From: Sulfurihydrogenibium yellowstonense SS-5
GTDB taxonomy: Bacteria; Aquificota; Aquificia; Aquificales; Hydrogenothermaceae
NCBI RefSeq assembly: GCF_000173615.1
Contig: NZ_ABZS01000024.1
Span: 1-12,638 of the forward strand
Length of the DNA: 12,638 nt
Direction: 5' to 3'
This document shows, piece after piece, positions 1 to 5,777 of this stretch (the first letter of the stretch is position 1; each line of letters begins with the position of its first letter). Under the pieces are notes generated by a model, which did not search any database, was not told the origin of the DNA, and worked only from the letters and a program-made list of their open reading frames with translations. The position numbers and the translations under genes are program-made.

Positions 1-148
1 TACTTATTTCAAGTAAGTATGCAGATGCAAATCCCCCGATTGGCGTGATTACATTTTTCGTGAATGTTTTTTGAACAAAACCTTTAATCTCTTCTACAAA
101 CTTATCAGCCTTTTCTATGTCTACACCAGCATCTTTGTATGTAATCAT
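1..148 (-). CDS. purM: Phosphoribosylformylglycinamidine cyclo-ligase (AIR synthetase), 5' part only
   Basis: Only the first 49 codons lie in the window; the gene continues past base 1. The protein begins MITYKDAGVDIEKADKFV, the typical PurM opening (ITYKDAGVDI followed by a helix), and continues to an IGGFASAY stretch that matches the start of the conserved PurM glycine-rich loop. PurM closes the imidazole ring of formylglycinamidine ribonucleotide using ATP, in cytosolic de novo purine synthesis. The ATG at 148-146 is preceded on the minus strand by AGGGG six bases upstream, which supports this start. It begins 14 bases after the stop of pgpA on the same strand, so the two are probably co-transcribed. 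The catalytic domain cannot be checked here; the identification rests on the N-terminus alone. Confidence 0.85.
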   Translation of the reverse strand, partial: MITYKDAGVDIEKADKFVEEIKGFVQKTFTKNVITPIGGFASAYLLEIS

Positions 149-162
149 TTCTTACCCCTATT

Positions 163-645
163 TTAAAATTTAAAGAAGTATATTAATGCGTGTAAGATTA
201 TCCAACTGTAAACACCGGCTAAAATATCATCAGCCATAATGCCAATTCCCATTGGGTATTTTTCTAAGGTTTTAATTGGTGGTGGCTTAAGAATATCTAC
301 TATTCTAAAAATTACAAAGCCAAGTAAGAAATACATCAGAGCTTGATTTAAAGGTATGTTTGCTGTATTGATTCCAAGCATAGTTACCATATAGCCGGCT
401 ATCTCATCAATGCTTACAAAAGATGGGTCTTTATCATTATACTTTTGACTTACTTCATAAGATGCCCAGATGCCGATAAAAAACACAGATAAAGTAATAG
501 AGATTTGAGCTAAAAGTCCTTTATCCCAGTATAAATAAAAAAACGGTATCGCTCCCAGTGTTCCAACCGTTCCGGGTGCAATGGGAAATTTACCTAAGTA
601 AAATGAAGTGGCTAAAAATAGTGCAATATGGTCTTTTAAACTCAT
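163..645 (-). CDS. pgpA: Phosphatidylglycerophosphatase A
   Basis: 160-aa integral membrane protein of the PgpA family, which removes the phosphate from phosphatidylglycerophosphate to give phosphatidylglycerol. Visible family marks are the N-terminal KFPIAPGTVGTLGA segment (about residues 19-32), the acidic VSIDEIAG motif (D80, E81), and the RIVDILKPPPI segment with D117 followed by GIMADDILAG (D139, D140), which together supply the acidic residues expected for Mg-dependent catalysis. Hydrophobic stretches near residues 8-16, 30-38, 44-62, 84-92, 103-118 and 143-158 fit several membrane helices. Length is normal for the family. The ATG at 645 has GGAG five bases upstream on the minus strand. 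It is followed 14 bases later by purM. Its promoter region is cut into by a repeat element starting at 687. Confidence 0.93.
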   Translation of the reverse strand: MSLKDHIALFLATSFYLGKFPIAPGTVGTLGAIPFFYLYWDKGLLAQISITLSVFFIGIWASYEVSQKYNDKDPSFVSIDEIAGYMVTMLGINTANIPLNQALMYFLLGFVIFRIVDILKPPPIKTLEKYPMGIGIMADDILAGVYSWIILHALIYFFKF

Positions 646-672
646 TAAAACTCCGATAAATATTTTAATTTC

Positions 673-678
673 ATTATA
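673..678 (-). promoter_or_regulatory. Candidate -10 box for pgpA-purM
   Basis: The minus strand reads TATAAT here, about 28 bases before the pgpA ATG. No good -35 box lies 16-18 bases upstream. The hexamer sits inside the 12-bp sequence that is duplicated on the other side of the repeat element (863-874), so the insertion may have separated the -10 from its original upstream context. Confidence 0.35.
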
Positions 679-684
679 ACATAT
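673..684. repeat. 12-bp direct repeat, left copy, flanking element 1
   Basis: ATTATAACATAT occurs here and, with 12 of 12 matches, at 863-874. The two copies bracket the 687-861 repeat element within one or two bases on each side, as expected for a duplication made when the element inserted. Confidence 0.6.
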
Positions 685-727
685 ACCTTGGATAAGATAT
701 TAGTGATTTTTATGAAATTTAGATATG

Positions 728-760
728 GAGATCCTTCGGCCTTACGGCCTCAGGATGACA
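728..760 (-). repeat. Hairpin repeat unit, element 1 left
   Basis: Read on the minus strand: outer stem ATCCT/AGGAT, GA opposite GA internal loop, tip stem GGCC/GGCC with GTAA loop (a GNRA-type tetraloop). Foot sequences are TGTC before and CTC after the stem, as in the other units. Confidence 0.75.
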
Positions 761-805
761 GGAAAAGGTTGAATGATAAATATCAGAGATAAGGATAGCC
801 TAAGA

Positions 806-835
806 TGTCATTCTGAGCGAAGCGAAGAATCTCAT
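806..835 (+). repeat. Hairpin repeat unit, element 1 right
   Basis: Plus-strand unit: outer stem ATTCT/AGAAT, GA opposite GA, tip stem GC/GC, loop GAA, with TGTC and CTCAT at the feet. It is the inverted partner of the unit at 728-760. Confidence 0.75.
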
Positions 836-842
836 GATTTTG

Positions 843-870
843 TTGAATTTCTCACTCGACGTATTATAAC
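843..870 (+). promoter_or_regulatory. Candidate promoter for hemJ-nadC, partly from the repeat element
   Basis: TTGAAT (843-848) and TATAAC (865-870) are separated by 16 bases. The -35-like hexamer belongs to the element's right end and the -10-like hexamer to the duplicated target sequence. Transcription would start near 877, about 60 bases before hemJ, with a small AAGCC-TTC-GGCTT hairpin (about 877-889) at the head of the leader. Another TATAAT at 900-905 lacks a -35 at proper distance. The assignment is by eye. Confidence 0.35.
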
Positions 871-874
871 ATAT
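863..874. repeat. 12-bp direct repeat, right copy, flanking element 1
   Basis: Exact second copy of ATTATAACATAT (see 673-684), starting two bases after the element's right end. Confidence 0.6.
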
Positions 875-936
875 GAAGCCTTCGGCTTGAATAATATTAT
901 ATAATAGATAAACAAAATACACTCAGGAGTTTGCAA

Positions 937-1365
937 ATGTATCTATGGATAAAAGCTATACATATAATCTTTATGGTTTCTTGGATGGCGGTTTTATTTT
1001 ATCTGCCAAGACTTTTTGTCTATCATGCAGAAAACAAAGATAATAAAGAGTTTGTTAAGATTGTTAAAATAATGGAAAAAAGGCTTTTTTACGTAATCGG
1101 CGTTCCGGCGTTTGTTATTACTCTCATCACAGGTTTAAGCATGATATTTATGAACCCTGAACTTTTTAAATCCGGCGGATGGCTTCATGCCAAGCTAACA
1201 TTAGTAGCTGTTTTGATAGCTTATTTCTTTCATAATGAATATGTTAGAAGAAAGTTTGAAAAAGATGCATGCGATAAATCCGGCAAATTTTTCAGAATAT
1301 ACAACGAAATACCAACACTATTGTTAATATTAATAGTGATTTTAGTAATTGTGAGACCGTTTTAA
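937..1365 (+). CDS. hemJ: Protoporphyrinogen IX oxidase, HemJ family
   Basis: 142-aa membrane protein of the HemJ (UPF0093) family, which oxidises protoporphyrinogen IX to protoporphyrin IX near the end of haem synthesis. Family marks seen: YLWIKAIHIIFMVSWMA near the N-terminus with conserved His9, the LPRLFVYH segment, MEKRLFYVI, the GWLHAKL motif with its histidine, and the C-terminal FRIYNEIPTLLLI ending in VIVRPF. Four hydrophobic segments fit four membrane helices, usual for HemJ. The start is the ATG at 937, not the in-frame TTG at 931: AGGAG at 925-929 is seven bases from the ATG but only one from the TTG. The stop is one base from nadC, so the two are translationally coupled. A repeat element lies directly upstream and may supply part of the promoter. 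Confidence 0.9.
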   Translation: MYLWIKAIHIIFMVSWMAVLFYLPRLFVYHAENKDNKEFVKIVKIMEKRLFYVIGVPAFVITLITGLSMIFMNPELFKSGGWLHAKLTLVAVLIAYFFHNEYVRRKFEKDACDKSGKFFRIYNEIPTLLLILIVILVIVRPF

Positions 1366-1366
1366 G

Positions 1367-2194
1367 ATGCTGGACAAAAATTTCGTAAGAAAAAAGCTTT
1401 TAGAGTTTTTGGAAGAAGATGTAGGACACCAGGATATAACAACGGATAATTTAGATACAGATAGATACATAGAAGCTTACATGATAGCAAAAGAAGATGG
1501 GATATTAGCCGGAATTGAGTTTGCCAAGGAAGTTTATAATTTGGTAGGTGGTTGTAAGCTTGAAAATTTTGTAAAAGATGGAGTGTCCATAAAAAAAGGA
1601 GACATTTTAGCTATAGTCTATGGCAGTGGTAAAAGCATTTTAAAAGCTGAAAGATTAAGCTTAAATATCGTTCAAAGACTTTCCGGAATAGCAACCCTAA
1701 CAAACAAATACGTAGAAAAAATAAAAGATACAGGTGTTAGACTACTGGACACAAGAAAAACAACTCCAGGATTTAGAGCCTTTGAAAAGTACGCTGTAAA
1801 AGCTGGTGGTGGAGATAATCACAGATTTGCACTTTATGACATGGTAATGATAAAAGACAATCATATAGCTTTAGCCGGTTCAATAACAGAAGCGGTAAAT
1901 CAGATTAAAAAGAAGGTCTCACCGATGGTTAAGATAGAAGTTGAAGTTTCAAGCTTTGAGCAACTTGAAGAAGCATTAAAAAATCCTGTTGATATTATCA
2001 TGCTTGATAACATGTCTGCCGAAGATGTAAAAAAGGCAGTAAAACTTATTAATAAGTCAAAGCTTATTGAAGTATCCGGAAATATAACAATAGAAAATAT
2101 AAGAGATTATGCATTAGCAGGACCGGATTTTATATCAACCGGAGCGGTAATTCATTCTGCCAAATGGCTTGATATTAGTTTAAAATTTAAATAA
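1367..2194 (+). CDS. nadC: Nicotinate-nucleotide pyrophosphorylase (carboxylating), quinolinate phosphoribosyltransferase
   Basis: 275 aa, full length for the family. It converts quinolinate and phosphoribosyl pyrophosphate to nicotinate mononucleotide with release of CO2, the entry point of de novo NAD synthesis in the cytosol. Seen in order: EEDVGHQDITTD (N-terminal domain), AERLSLNIVQRLSGIATLT (residues 95-112), the substrate-binding LLDTRKTTPGFR block (127-137, with R130, K131 and R137), the GGGDNHR loop (H152, R153), MIKDNHI (K163, D164), then VEVSS, IIMLDNMS and the closing ISTGAVIHSAKWLDISLKF. The ATG follows the hemJ stop by one base and has no strong ribosome-binding site of its own, so it probably depends on coupling to hemJ. 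Its last seven codons and stop are part of a sequence duplicated at 2390-2430. Confidence 0.96.
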   Translation: MLDKNFVRKKLLEFLEEDVGHQDITTDNLDTDRYIEAYMIAKEDGILAGIEFAKEVYNLVGGCKLENFVKDGVSIKKGDILAIVYGSGKSILKAERLSLNIVQRLSGIATLTNKYVEKIKDTGVRLLDTRKTTPGFRAFEKYAVKAGGGDNHRFALYDMVMIKDNHIALAGSITEAVNQIKKKVSPMVKIEVEVSSFEQLEEALKNPVDIIMLDNMSAEDVKKAVKLINKSKLIEVSGNITIENIRDYALAGPDFISTGAVIHSAKWLDISLKFK

Positions 2195-2212
2195 ATAGGA
2201 GAAAGTATATAA
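2172..2212. repeat. 41-bp imperfect direct repeat, left copy (nadC end)
   Basis: Matches 2390-2430 at 36 of 41 positions; the first 30 bases match at 29. This copy covers the last codons and stop of nadC plus an AGGAG (2197-2201) that looks like an orphan ribosome-binding site. The position equivalent to the leuB start codon reads ATA. The repeat abuts the left end of element 2 at 2213. Confidence 0.75.
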
Positions 2213-2255
2213 CTTGGAGTGAGAAATTAGTGGTTTTTATAGAATTTAAAAAAAA

Positions 2256-2288
2256 GAGATCCTTCGGCCTTACGGCCCCAGGGTGACA
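2256..2288 (-). repeat. Hairpin repeat unit, element 2 left
   Basis: Tip stem GGCC/GGCC with the four-base loop of element 1. The outer stem pairs ATCCT with AGGGT, which holds through one G-T wobble. One internal-loop base differs from the GA/GA consensus. Confidence 0.72.
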
Positions 2289-2332
2289 GAGAAAGGTTGA
2301 TTGATAAGCATTAAAGGAAGGATAGCCTTGTT

Positions 2333-2362
2333 TGTCATTCTGAGCGAAGCGAAGAATCTCAT
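2333..2362 (+). repeat. Hairpin repeat unit, element 2 right
   Basis: Identical over 30 bases to the unit at 806-835: outer stem ATTCT/AGAAT, GA/GA internal loop, GC tip stem, GAA loop. Confidence 0.75.
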
Positions 2363-2389
2363 GTTTTTATTGAATTTTTCGTCCGAAGC

Positions 2390-2430
2390 ATATTAGTTTA
2401 AAGTTTAAATAAATAGGAGGATGTAAATGA
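2390..2430. repeat. 41-bp imperfect direct repeat, right copy (leuB leader)
   Basis: Partner of 2172-2212. This copy supplies the working leuB leader: AGGAGG at 2415-2420 and the ATG at 2427. It also retains a vestige of the nadC 3' end, including an equivalent TAA at 2410-2412. Confidence 0.75.
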
Positions 2431-3503
2431 AAAAACATTTTAAAATTGCAGTTTTGCCCGGTGATGGAATTGGACCGGAGATTATTGACTCAGCGTTAAA
2501 AGTTCTTGATGTAGTAGCTAAAAAATATGGATTAACTTTTGAGTACAAATTTGGGCTTGTTGGTGGTGCTGCTATTGATGAGACAGGAGACCCATTGCCA
2601 TCGGAAACATTAAAGATATGTAAAGAAAGCGATGCAATTTTATTTGGTGCTGTAGGTGGTGAAAAATGGGACAACTTACCAACAGACAAAAGACCGGAGA
2701 AAGGATTGCTAAGAATCAGAAAAGAGCTTGAACTTTTTGCAAACATAAGACCGGCAAAAGCATATGAACCTTTATTAGATGCTTCACCGCTTAAGCCAGA
2801 AATTATTAAAGGGGTTGATTTAGTAGTTTTAAGAGAATTGACAGGAGATGTTTACTTTGGAGAGCCAAGAGGAAGAGAAGTTAGAAATGGTGAAAGGGTT
2901 GGCTACAACACAATGATTTATTATGAACACGAAGTTAAAAGAATTGCTAAGCTTGCTTTTGAACTTGCAAGAAATAGAAGAAAGAAAGTTACAAGCGTAG
3001 ATAAAGCAAACGTTTTAGAAGTTAGCGGATTATGGAGAGAAGTTGTAAACGAAGTTCATGCTGACTATGCAGATGTAGAACTTGAGCATATGTATATAGA
3101 TAATTGTGCTATGCAGCTTATCAGAAGACCAAAAGATTTTGACGTGATAGTAACCGGAAACATTTTTGGAGATATTATTTCTGATGAAGCTGGAGCTTTA
3201 ACCGGTAGTCTTGGAATGCTTCCGTCTGCAAGCATTGGAGAAAGATATGCATTTTATGAGCCAATCCACGGTTCAGCACCGGATATAGCAGGAAAAGGAA
3301 TTGCAAATCCAATAGCAACAATCTTATCTGCAGCGATGATGCTTGAAATAACATGCAAAGTTCCAGAAGCTGCAAGAGACATAGAAAGGGCAATAGAAAA
3401 AGTTCTTGAAGATGGATACAGAACAGGCGATATCTGGTCTCCTGGCACTAAAAGAGTAAACACTGTAGAAATGACAGAAGAAATAATTAAGAGAATAGGA
3501 TAA
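2427..3503 (+). CDS. leuB: 3-isopropylmalate dehydrogenase
   Basis: 358 aa, full length. It oxidatively decarboxylates 3-isopropylmalate with NAD in leucine synthesis, in the cytosol and normally as a dimer. Seen in order: [12 protein letters not shown] (9-20), [10 protein letters not shown], the substrate-binding [18 protein letters not shown] segment, [16 protein letters not shown] (from R136, catalytic Y143), [20 protein letters not shown] with the catalytic lysine, [19 protein letters not shown] with metal-binding aspartates, and [19 protein letters not shown] for NAD binding. The [10 protein letters not shown] loop, the [14 protein letters not shown] signature and the context favour LeuB over isocitrate dehydrogenase. 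AGGAGG six bases before the ATG fixes the start. The last codon and stop (GGA TAA) resemble the left end of element 1 (TTGGATAAG), so element 3 may reach into the gene's end. Confidence 0.96.
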   Translation: MKKHFKIAVLPGDGIGPEIIDSALKVLDVVAKKYGLTFEYKFGLVGGAAIDETGDPLPSETLKICKESDAILFGAVGGEKWDNLPTDKRPEKGLLRIRKELELFANIRPAKAYEPLLDASPLKPEIIKGVDLVVLRELTGDVYFGEPRGREVRNGERVGYNTMIYYEHEVKRIAKLAFELARNRRKKVTSVDKANVLEVSGLWREVVNEVHADYADVELEHMYIDNCAMQLIRRPKDFDVIVTGNIFGDIISDEAGALTGSLGMLPSASIGERYAFYEPIHGSAPDIAGKGIANPIATILSAAMMLEITCKVPEAARDIERAIEKVLEDGYRTGDIWSPGTKRVNTVEMTEEIIKRIG

Positions 3504-3531
3504 AGTTTACACTTTTTTAGAATTTAAAAAG

Positions 3532-3563
3532 GAGATTCTTCGGCTTATAGCCTTAGGATGGCA
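3532..3563 (-). repeat. Hairpin repeat unit, element 3 left
   Basis: Read on the minus strand: ATCCT opposite AGAAT (one mismatch), AA opposite GA, tip stem GGCT/AGCC with ATA loop. The tip differs from elements 1 and 2 but still pairs fully. Confidence 0.7.
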
Positions 3564-3607
3564 GAAAAAGGTTGAATGATAAGCATTAAAGGAAGAATGA
3601 CCTTGGA

Positions 3608-3638
3608 TGTCATTCTGAGCGTAAGCGAAGAATCTCAT
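3608..3638 (+). repeat. Hairpin repeat unit, element 3 right
   Basis: ATTCT/AGAAT outer stem, GA/GA internal loop, GC tip stem, here with a GTAA (GNRA) loop in place of GAA. Confidence 0.72.
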
Positions 3639-3645
3639 GTTTTTG

Positions 3646-3676
3646 TTGAATTTCTCACCCCGACGTATTTTATAAA
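3646..3676 (+). promoter_or_regulatory. Weak candidate promoter for the TonB/FIST gene run
   Basis: TTGAAT at 3646-3651, from the element's right end, is followed by TATAAA at 3671-3676 with a 19-base gap, or TTTATA at 3669-3674 with 17. Both are imperfect. This is the only promoter-like pair I see before the ATG at 3701. Confidence 0.25.
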
Positions 3677-3700
3677 TTATTTATTGTTAAAGAGAGTCAG

Positions 3701-3859
3701 ATGATGAATGACGTAGAATTTATAAAACTTATAATAATCCTTATCGTAGCATATTTAGTAATGAAATTAGTCGGTCTTGCTTTTAGAATCATTATAAAAG
3801 TATTGATATTTATCGGAGTTTTGTATTTAATATTTCATTATTTAACTACACATAGCTAA
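3701..3859 (+). CDS. 52-aa two-helix membrane protein of unknown function
   Basis: A short ORF that begins ATG ATG and encodes 52 residues. After a short acidic start (MMNDVEF) there are two hydrophobic stretches, about residues 8-26 (KLIIILIVAYLVMKLVGLA) and 29-48, joined by a short basic turn, ending HYLTTHS. I do not recognise a family. AGAGAG at 3691-3696 is a fair ribosome-binding site for the first or second ATG. The stop is three bases before the ATG of the tonB-like gene, which argues that it is a real, translated first gene of that operon. Composition resembles other small inner-membrane proteins; a partner role for the TonB-like protein is only a guess. Confidence 0.6.
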   Translation: MMNDVEFIKLIIILIVAYLVMKLVGLAFRIIIKVLIFIGVLYLIFHYLTTHS

Positions 3860-3862
3860 AAA

Positions 3863-4639
3863 ATGCAAATCTCGGTATATGAAGACAGGAAAATTTTAAT
3901 AGTTGGAATTCAAGTATCGCTAATAACTCACATTATCTTATACATTTTTCTAAAAATCGTTCCATTTCCGACTTTAAGTGTAGATACTCAAAAACCCATT
4001 GAGATTAAAATTGAGGAAATAAGAAAAGAAATAGAAAAAGTAGAAGTCAAAAAAATACCGGTTCAGACAAAAAAAGAAGAAGTAAAAGTTAAAAATCCTA
4101 TTGTAAATGAAGAGAAAAAAGATCTTCCGGTTAGAAAGTCTCAAGCAAATCAAATAGAGAAGAAAGAGACTACATCAAAAACAACGCCGGCAGAAAAAAT
4201 TCAAGATAAACCTCAAGAATCTCCTATAAAAAAAGAAACATTAAAGATTGAAGATGAAAATCTAAAACTTTTAAGCCAGATTGGTAAAAATCCGGAAGGG
4301 TCTGGGGTACAAAAATCAAATCAAGAAGAAAGTCTATCTTTTGGGCAAAAATTATCAGATATAGATAAATCAGCGGAAGGAACGGCATTAAGCAGAAGTT
4401 TATTATATAAGCCACCTCCACCCAAGCTTACATCATCCATATCACAGCCGTCAGTAAAAGCTAAAATATGGATTAGCCCATCCGGAAACGTTGAAAAAGT
4501 GGAATTAATTAATATTACAGGAGATGCGGAGATAGATACAGCTGTTATAAAATATTTAAAAAAATGGAAGTTTAATCCATCAAACACAAATCAAACCCAG
4601 TGGGCTATTGTGACGGTAAGATTTGGAAAAGGAGAGTAA
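3863..4639 (+). CDS. TonB-like energy transducer
   Basis: 258 aa with TonB/TolA architecture. A short cytoplasmic start is followed by one signal-anchor helix (about residues 11-34) containing SLITH (S19, H23), the SxxxH pattern that TonB and TolA need to couple to the ExbB/ExbD or TolQ/TolR proton channel. A long Lys/Glu/Pro-rich periplasmic spacer follows (about 45-185). The C-terminal TonB-type domain (about 185-256) shows KAKIWISPSGNVEKVELI, GDAEIDTAVIKYLKKWKFNP and a final IVTVRF strand. It would carry proton-motive energy to an outer-membrane receptor. No exbB, exbD or receptor gene is in the window. The ATG follows the 52-aa gene by three bases, and the stop is one base from the FIST gene start. 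TolA-like use cannot be excluded. Confidence 0.85.
   Translation: MQISVYEDRKILIVGIQVSLITHIILYIFLKIVPFPTLSVDTQKPIEIKIEEIRKEIEKVEVKKIPVQTKKEEVKVKNPIVNEEKKDLPVRKSQANQIEKKETTSKTTPAEKIQDKPQESPIKKETLKIEDENLKLLSQIGKNPEGSGVQKSNQEESLSFGQKLSDIDKSAEGTALSRSLLYKPPPPKLTSSISQPSVKAKIWISPSGNVEKVELINITGDAEIDTAVIKYLKKWKFNPSNTNQTQWAIVTVRFGKGE
4629..4634 (+). promoter_or_regulatory. Ribosome-binding site deciding the FIST start
   Basis: AAGGAG lies within the 3' end of the tonB-like gene, six bases before the ATG at 4641. It rules out the upstream in-frame TTG at 4623, which would precede the site. Confidence 0.7.
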
Positions 4640-4640
4640 G

Positions 4641-5777
4641 ATGATAGTAGAGGTTTTTTCTTCAAATAAAAAATCTTTTTTCTTTGCTCTTAAAGAATTA
4701 AAAGATAAGATAGATAAAAGATTTGATAGTTATGATTTTCTGATTTTTTCCATCCATCCAAAATATGGCTATCAAGATTTACCTTACTTAATAGAAAAGA
4801 TATTTCAAACAAATAATTATGCCGGCTTTCATGCCGTTAATACCTTTGAAAATGAAAATATAGTTGAGGGAGTTGTTGTAGCGGTAATAAAATTTGAAAA
4901 AGAAGGAAGAATAAATCTTTTTTATGTAGAAGATATTGATAAAGAAGATTCGCTTGAGAAAACTTCAAACTATTTAAATACTTTTAAAGATAAGCTTCAT
5001 GTAATAATTGGTGGTTTATGTAAAGAAAAATTCGGACTTTTTATTGAAAAGCTTTCAGAAAATCTAAATTATTGGCCTATAAAGAATATAATCGGTGGCA
5101 TCTCTTCTGGAAATGAAGAAAATAACGAAATGTTAACCTATCAGTTTGTAGACAATATAGTGATAAAAAATGGCTTTTTCATTCTTACATTTGATAATGT
5201 AGAGTATAATATTGAAGTAGCTCTTGGTTTTAAACCCTATGGAATTACTTATGAAATTAAAAAAGCTGACGGATACAAACTTTACACCGTCGATGATGGT
5301 AAAAATTTTTCTTATATAGTTCAAAACTTTTTAAGAGACTTTGAAAATCCGGATATCAGATATCTATGGTATTGCCCAATAAATATTCTTGATGAAGAAG
5401 ATGGCTACGTTGCAACTTTAAGAACGTTTAAAGAAATTGGTAAAGATTATGTAGAGTTTTTCGGACAAATAAAAGAAGGACAACATTTTAAACTATCCTT
5501 TGCAACGCCAGAAGAACTTCTTGAAGAAGATTTAAAAATTGCAAAACAGACTAAAAGTATTATAAATTATCCAGATTTTGCTATCAATTTTTCATGTATA
5601 GCAAGGCAATATGTTCTTGAAGATAAACAAAATCAAGAACCAGAAATTTATACGTCAGTATTAAACTGCCCATTGTTTGGATTTTTTACATTTGGAGAAA
5701 TAGGACCTGACAAACATTATAAAAAGCTAAAACTTTATAACGAAACTTCATTACTTTTGGCGGTGAAAGAAAGATGA
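4641..5777 (+). CDS. FIST-domain sensory protein
   Basis: 378 aa, soluble, no signal peptide or membrane helix. It fits FIST_N followed by FIST_C, a predicted small-ligand (possibly amino-acid) sensing module found with signalling proteins. FIST_N features are an opening beta strand MIVEVFSS, the FLIFSIHPKYG strand and the IIGGISSGNEEN glycine-rich segment. FIST_C features are the FGQIKEGQHFKLSFATPEELLEE block, FAINFSCIARQYVL with its cysteine, and the end block PLFGFFTFGEIGPDKHYKKLKLYNETSLLLAV, close to the usual Gf-tfGEi-p and late asparagine-threonine pattern. The ATG at 4641 is one base after the tonB-like stop, and its TGA overlaps the diguanylate cyclase start, so the FIST protein probably controls that enzyme. 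The ligand is unknown. Confidence 0.82.
   Translation: MIVEVFSSNKKSFFFALKELKDKIDKRFDSYDFLIFSIHPKYGYQDLPYLIEKIFQTNNYAGFHAVNTFENENIVEGVVVAVIKFEKEGRINLFYVEDIDKEDSLEKTSNYLNTFKDKLHVIIGGLCKEKFGLFIEKLSENLNYWPIKNIIGGISSGNEENNEMLTYQFVDNIVIKNGFFILTFDNVEYNIEVALGFKPYGITYEIKKADGYKLYTVDDGKNFSYIVQNFLRDFENPDIRYLWYCPINILDEEDGYVATLRTFKEIGKDYVEFFGQIKEGQHFKLSFATPEELLEEDLKIAKQTKSIINYPDFAINFSCIARQYVLEDKQNQEPEIYTSVLNCPLFGFFTFGEIGPDKHYKKLKLYNETSLLLAVKER

Larger units (their letters stand above)
687..861. mobile_element. Composite palindromic repeat element, copy 1 (MITE-like)
   Basis: A non-coding element of about 175 bp, homologous to those at 2213-2388 and about 3504-3665. It holds two hairpin units in opposite orientation (728-760 and 806-835), joined by a spacer with GGTTGAATGATAA and a small AGG-ATAG-CCT inverted repeat. 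The outer end at 846-861, read on the minus strand, is CGTCGAGTGAGAAATT; it matches the left end of copy 2 (CTTGGAGTGAGAAATT) at 14 of 16 positions, so the elements carry terminal inverted repeats. The left end of this copy is degenerate. No ORF of note is inside, so any mobilisation would need an enzyme encoded elsewhere. Confidence 0.7.
2213..2388. mobile_element. Composite palindromic repeat element, copy 2 (MITE-like)
   Basis: Best-preserved copy, 176 bp. The left end reads CTTGGAGTGAGAAATT; the right end read on the minus strand is CTTCGGACGAAAAATT (11 of 16 matches), giving terminal inverted repeats. Inside are inverted hairpin units at 2256-2288 and 2333-2362, and a spacer with AAGG-ATAG-CCTT. 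It separates nadC from leuB and is bracketed by the 41-bp duplication. No coding capacity was seen. Confidence 0.75.
3504..3665. mobile_element. Composite palindromic repeat element, copy 3 (MITE-like)
   Basis: Homologous to copies 1 and 2: AGAATTTAAAA leader, inverted hairpin units at 3532-3563 and 3608-3638, spacer GGTTGAATGATAAGCATTAA, and a right end GAATTTCTCACCCCGACG. The left end is poorly conserved; by alignment it could start near 3495, inside the leuB stop region. I found no flanking duplication. It lies between leuB and the next gene run. Confidence 0.68.

Noticed and set aside
931..936. Upstream TTG start for hemJ
   Set aside because: It lies one base after AGGAG, too close for initiation; the ATG at 937 has ideal spacing and matches the family N-terminus.
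2405..2746. Minus-strand ORF opposite leuB
   Set aside because: A mirror of leuB codons with no family features; the same holds for minus-strand ORFs near 3175-3463, 4224-4587, 5133-5324 and 11123-11332.
4623..4640. Upstream TTG start for the FIST gene
   Set aside because: The ribosome-binding sequence lies downstream of this TTG, and the ATG at 4641 begins with the expected beta strand.
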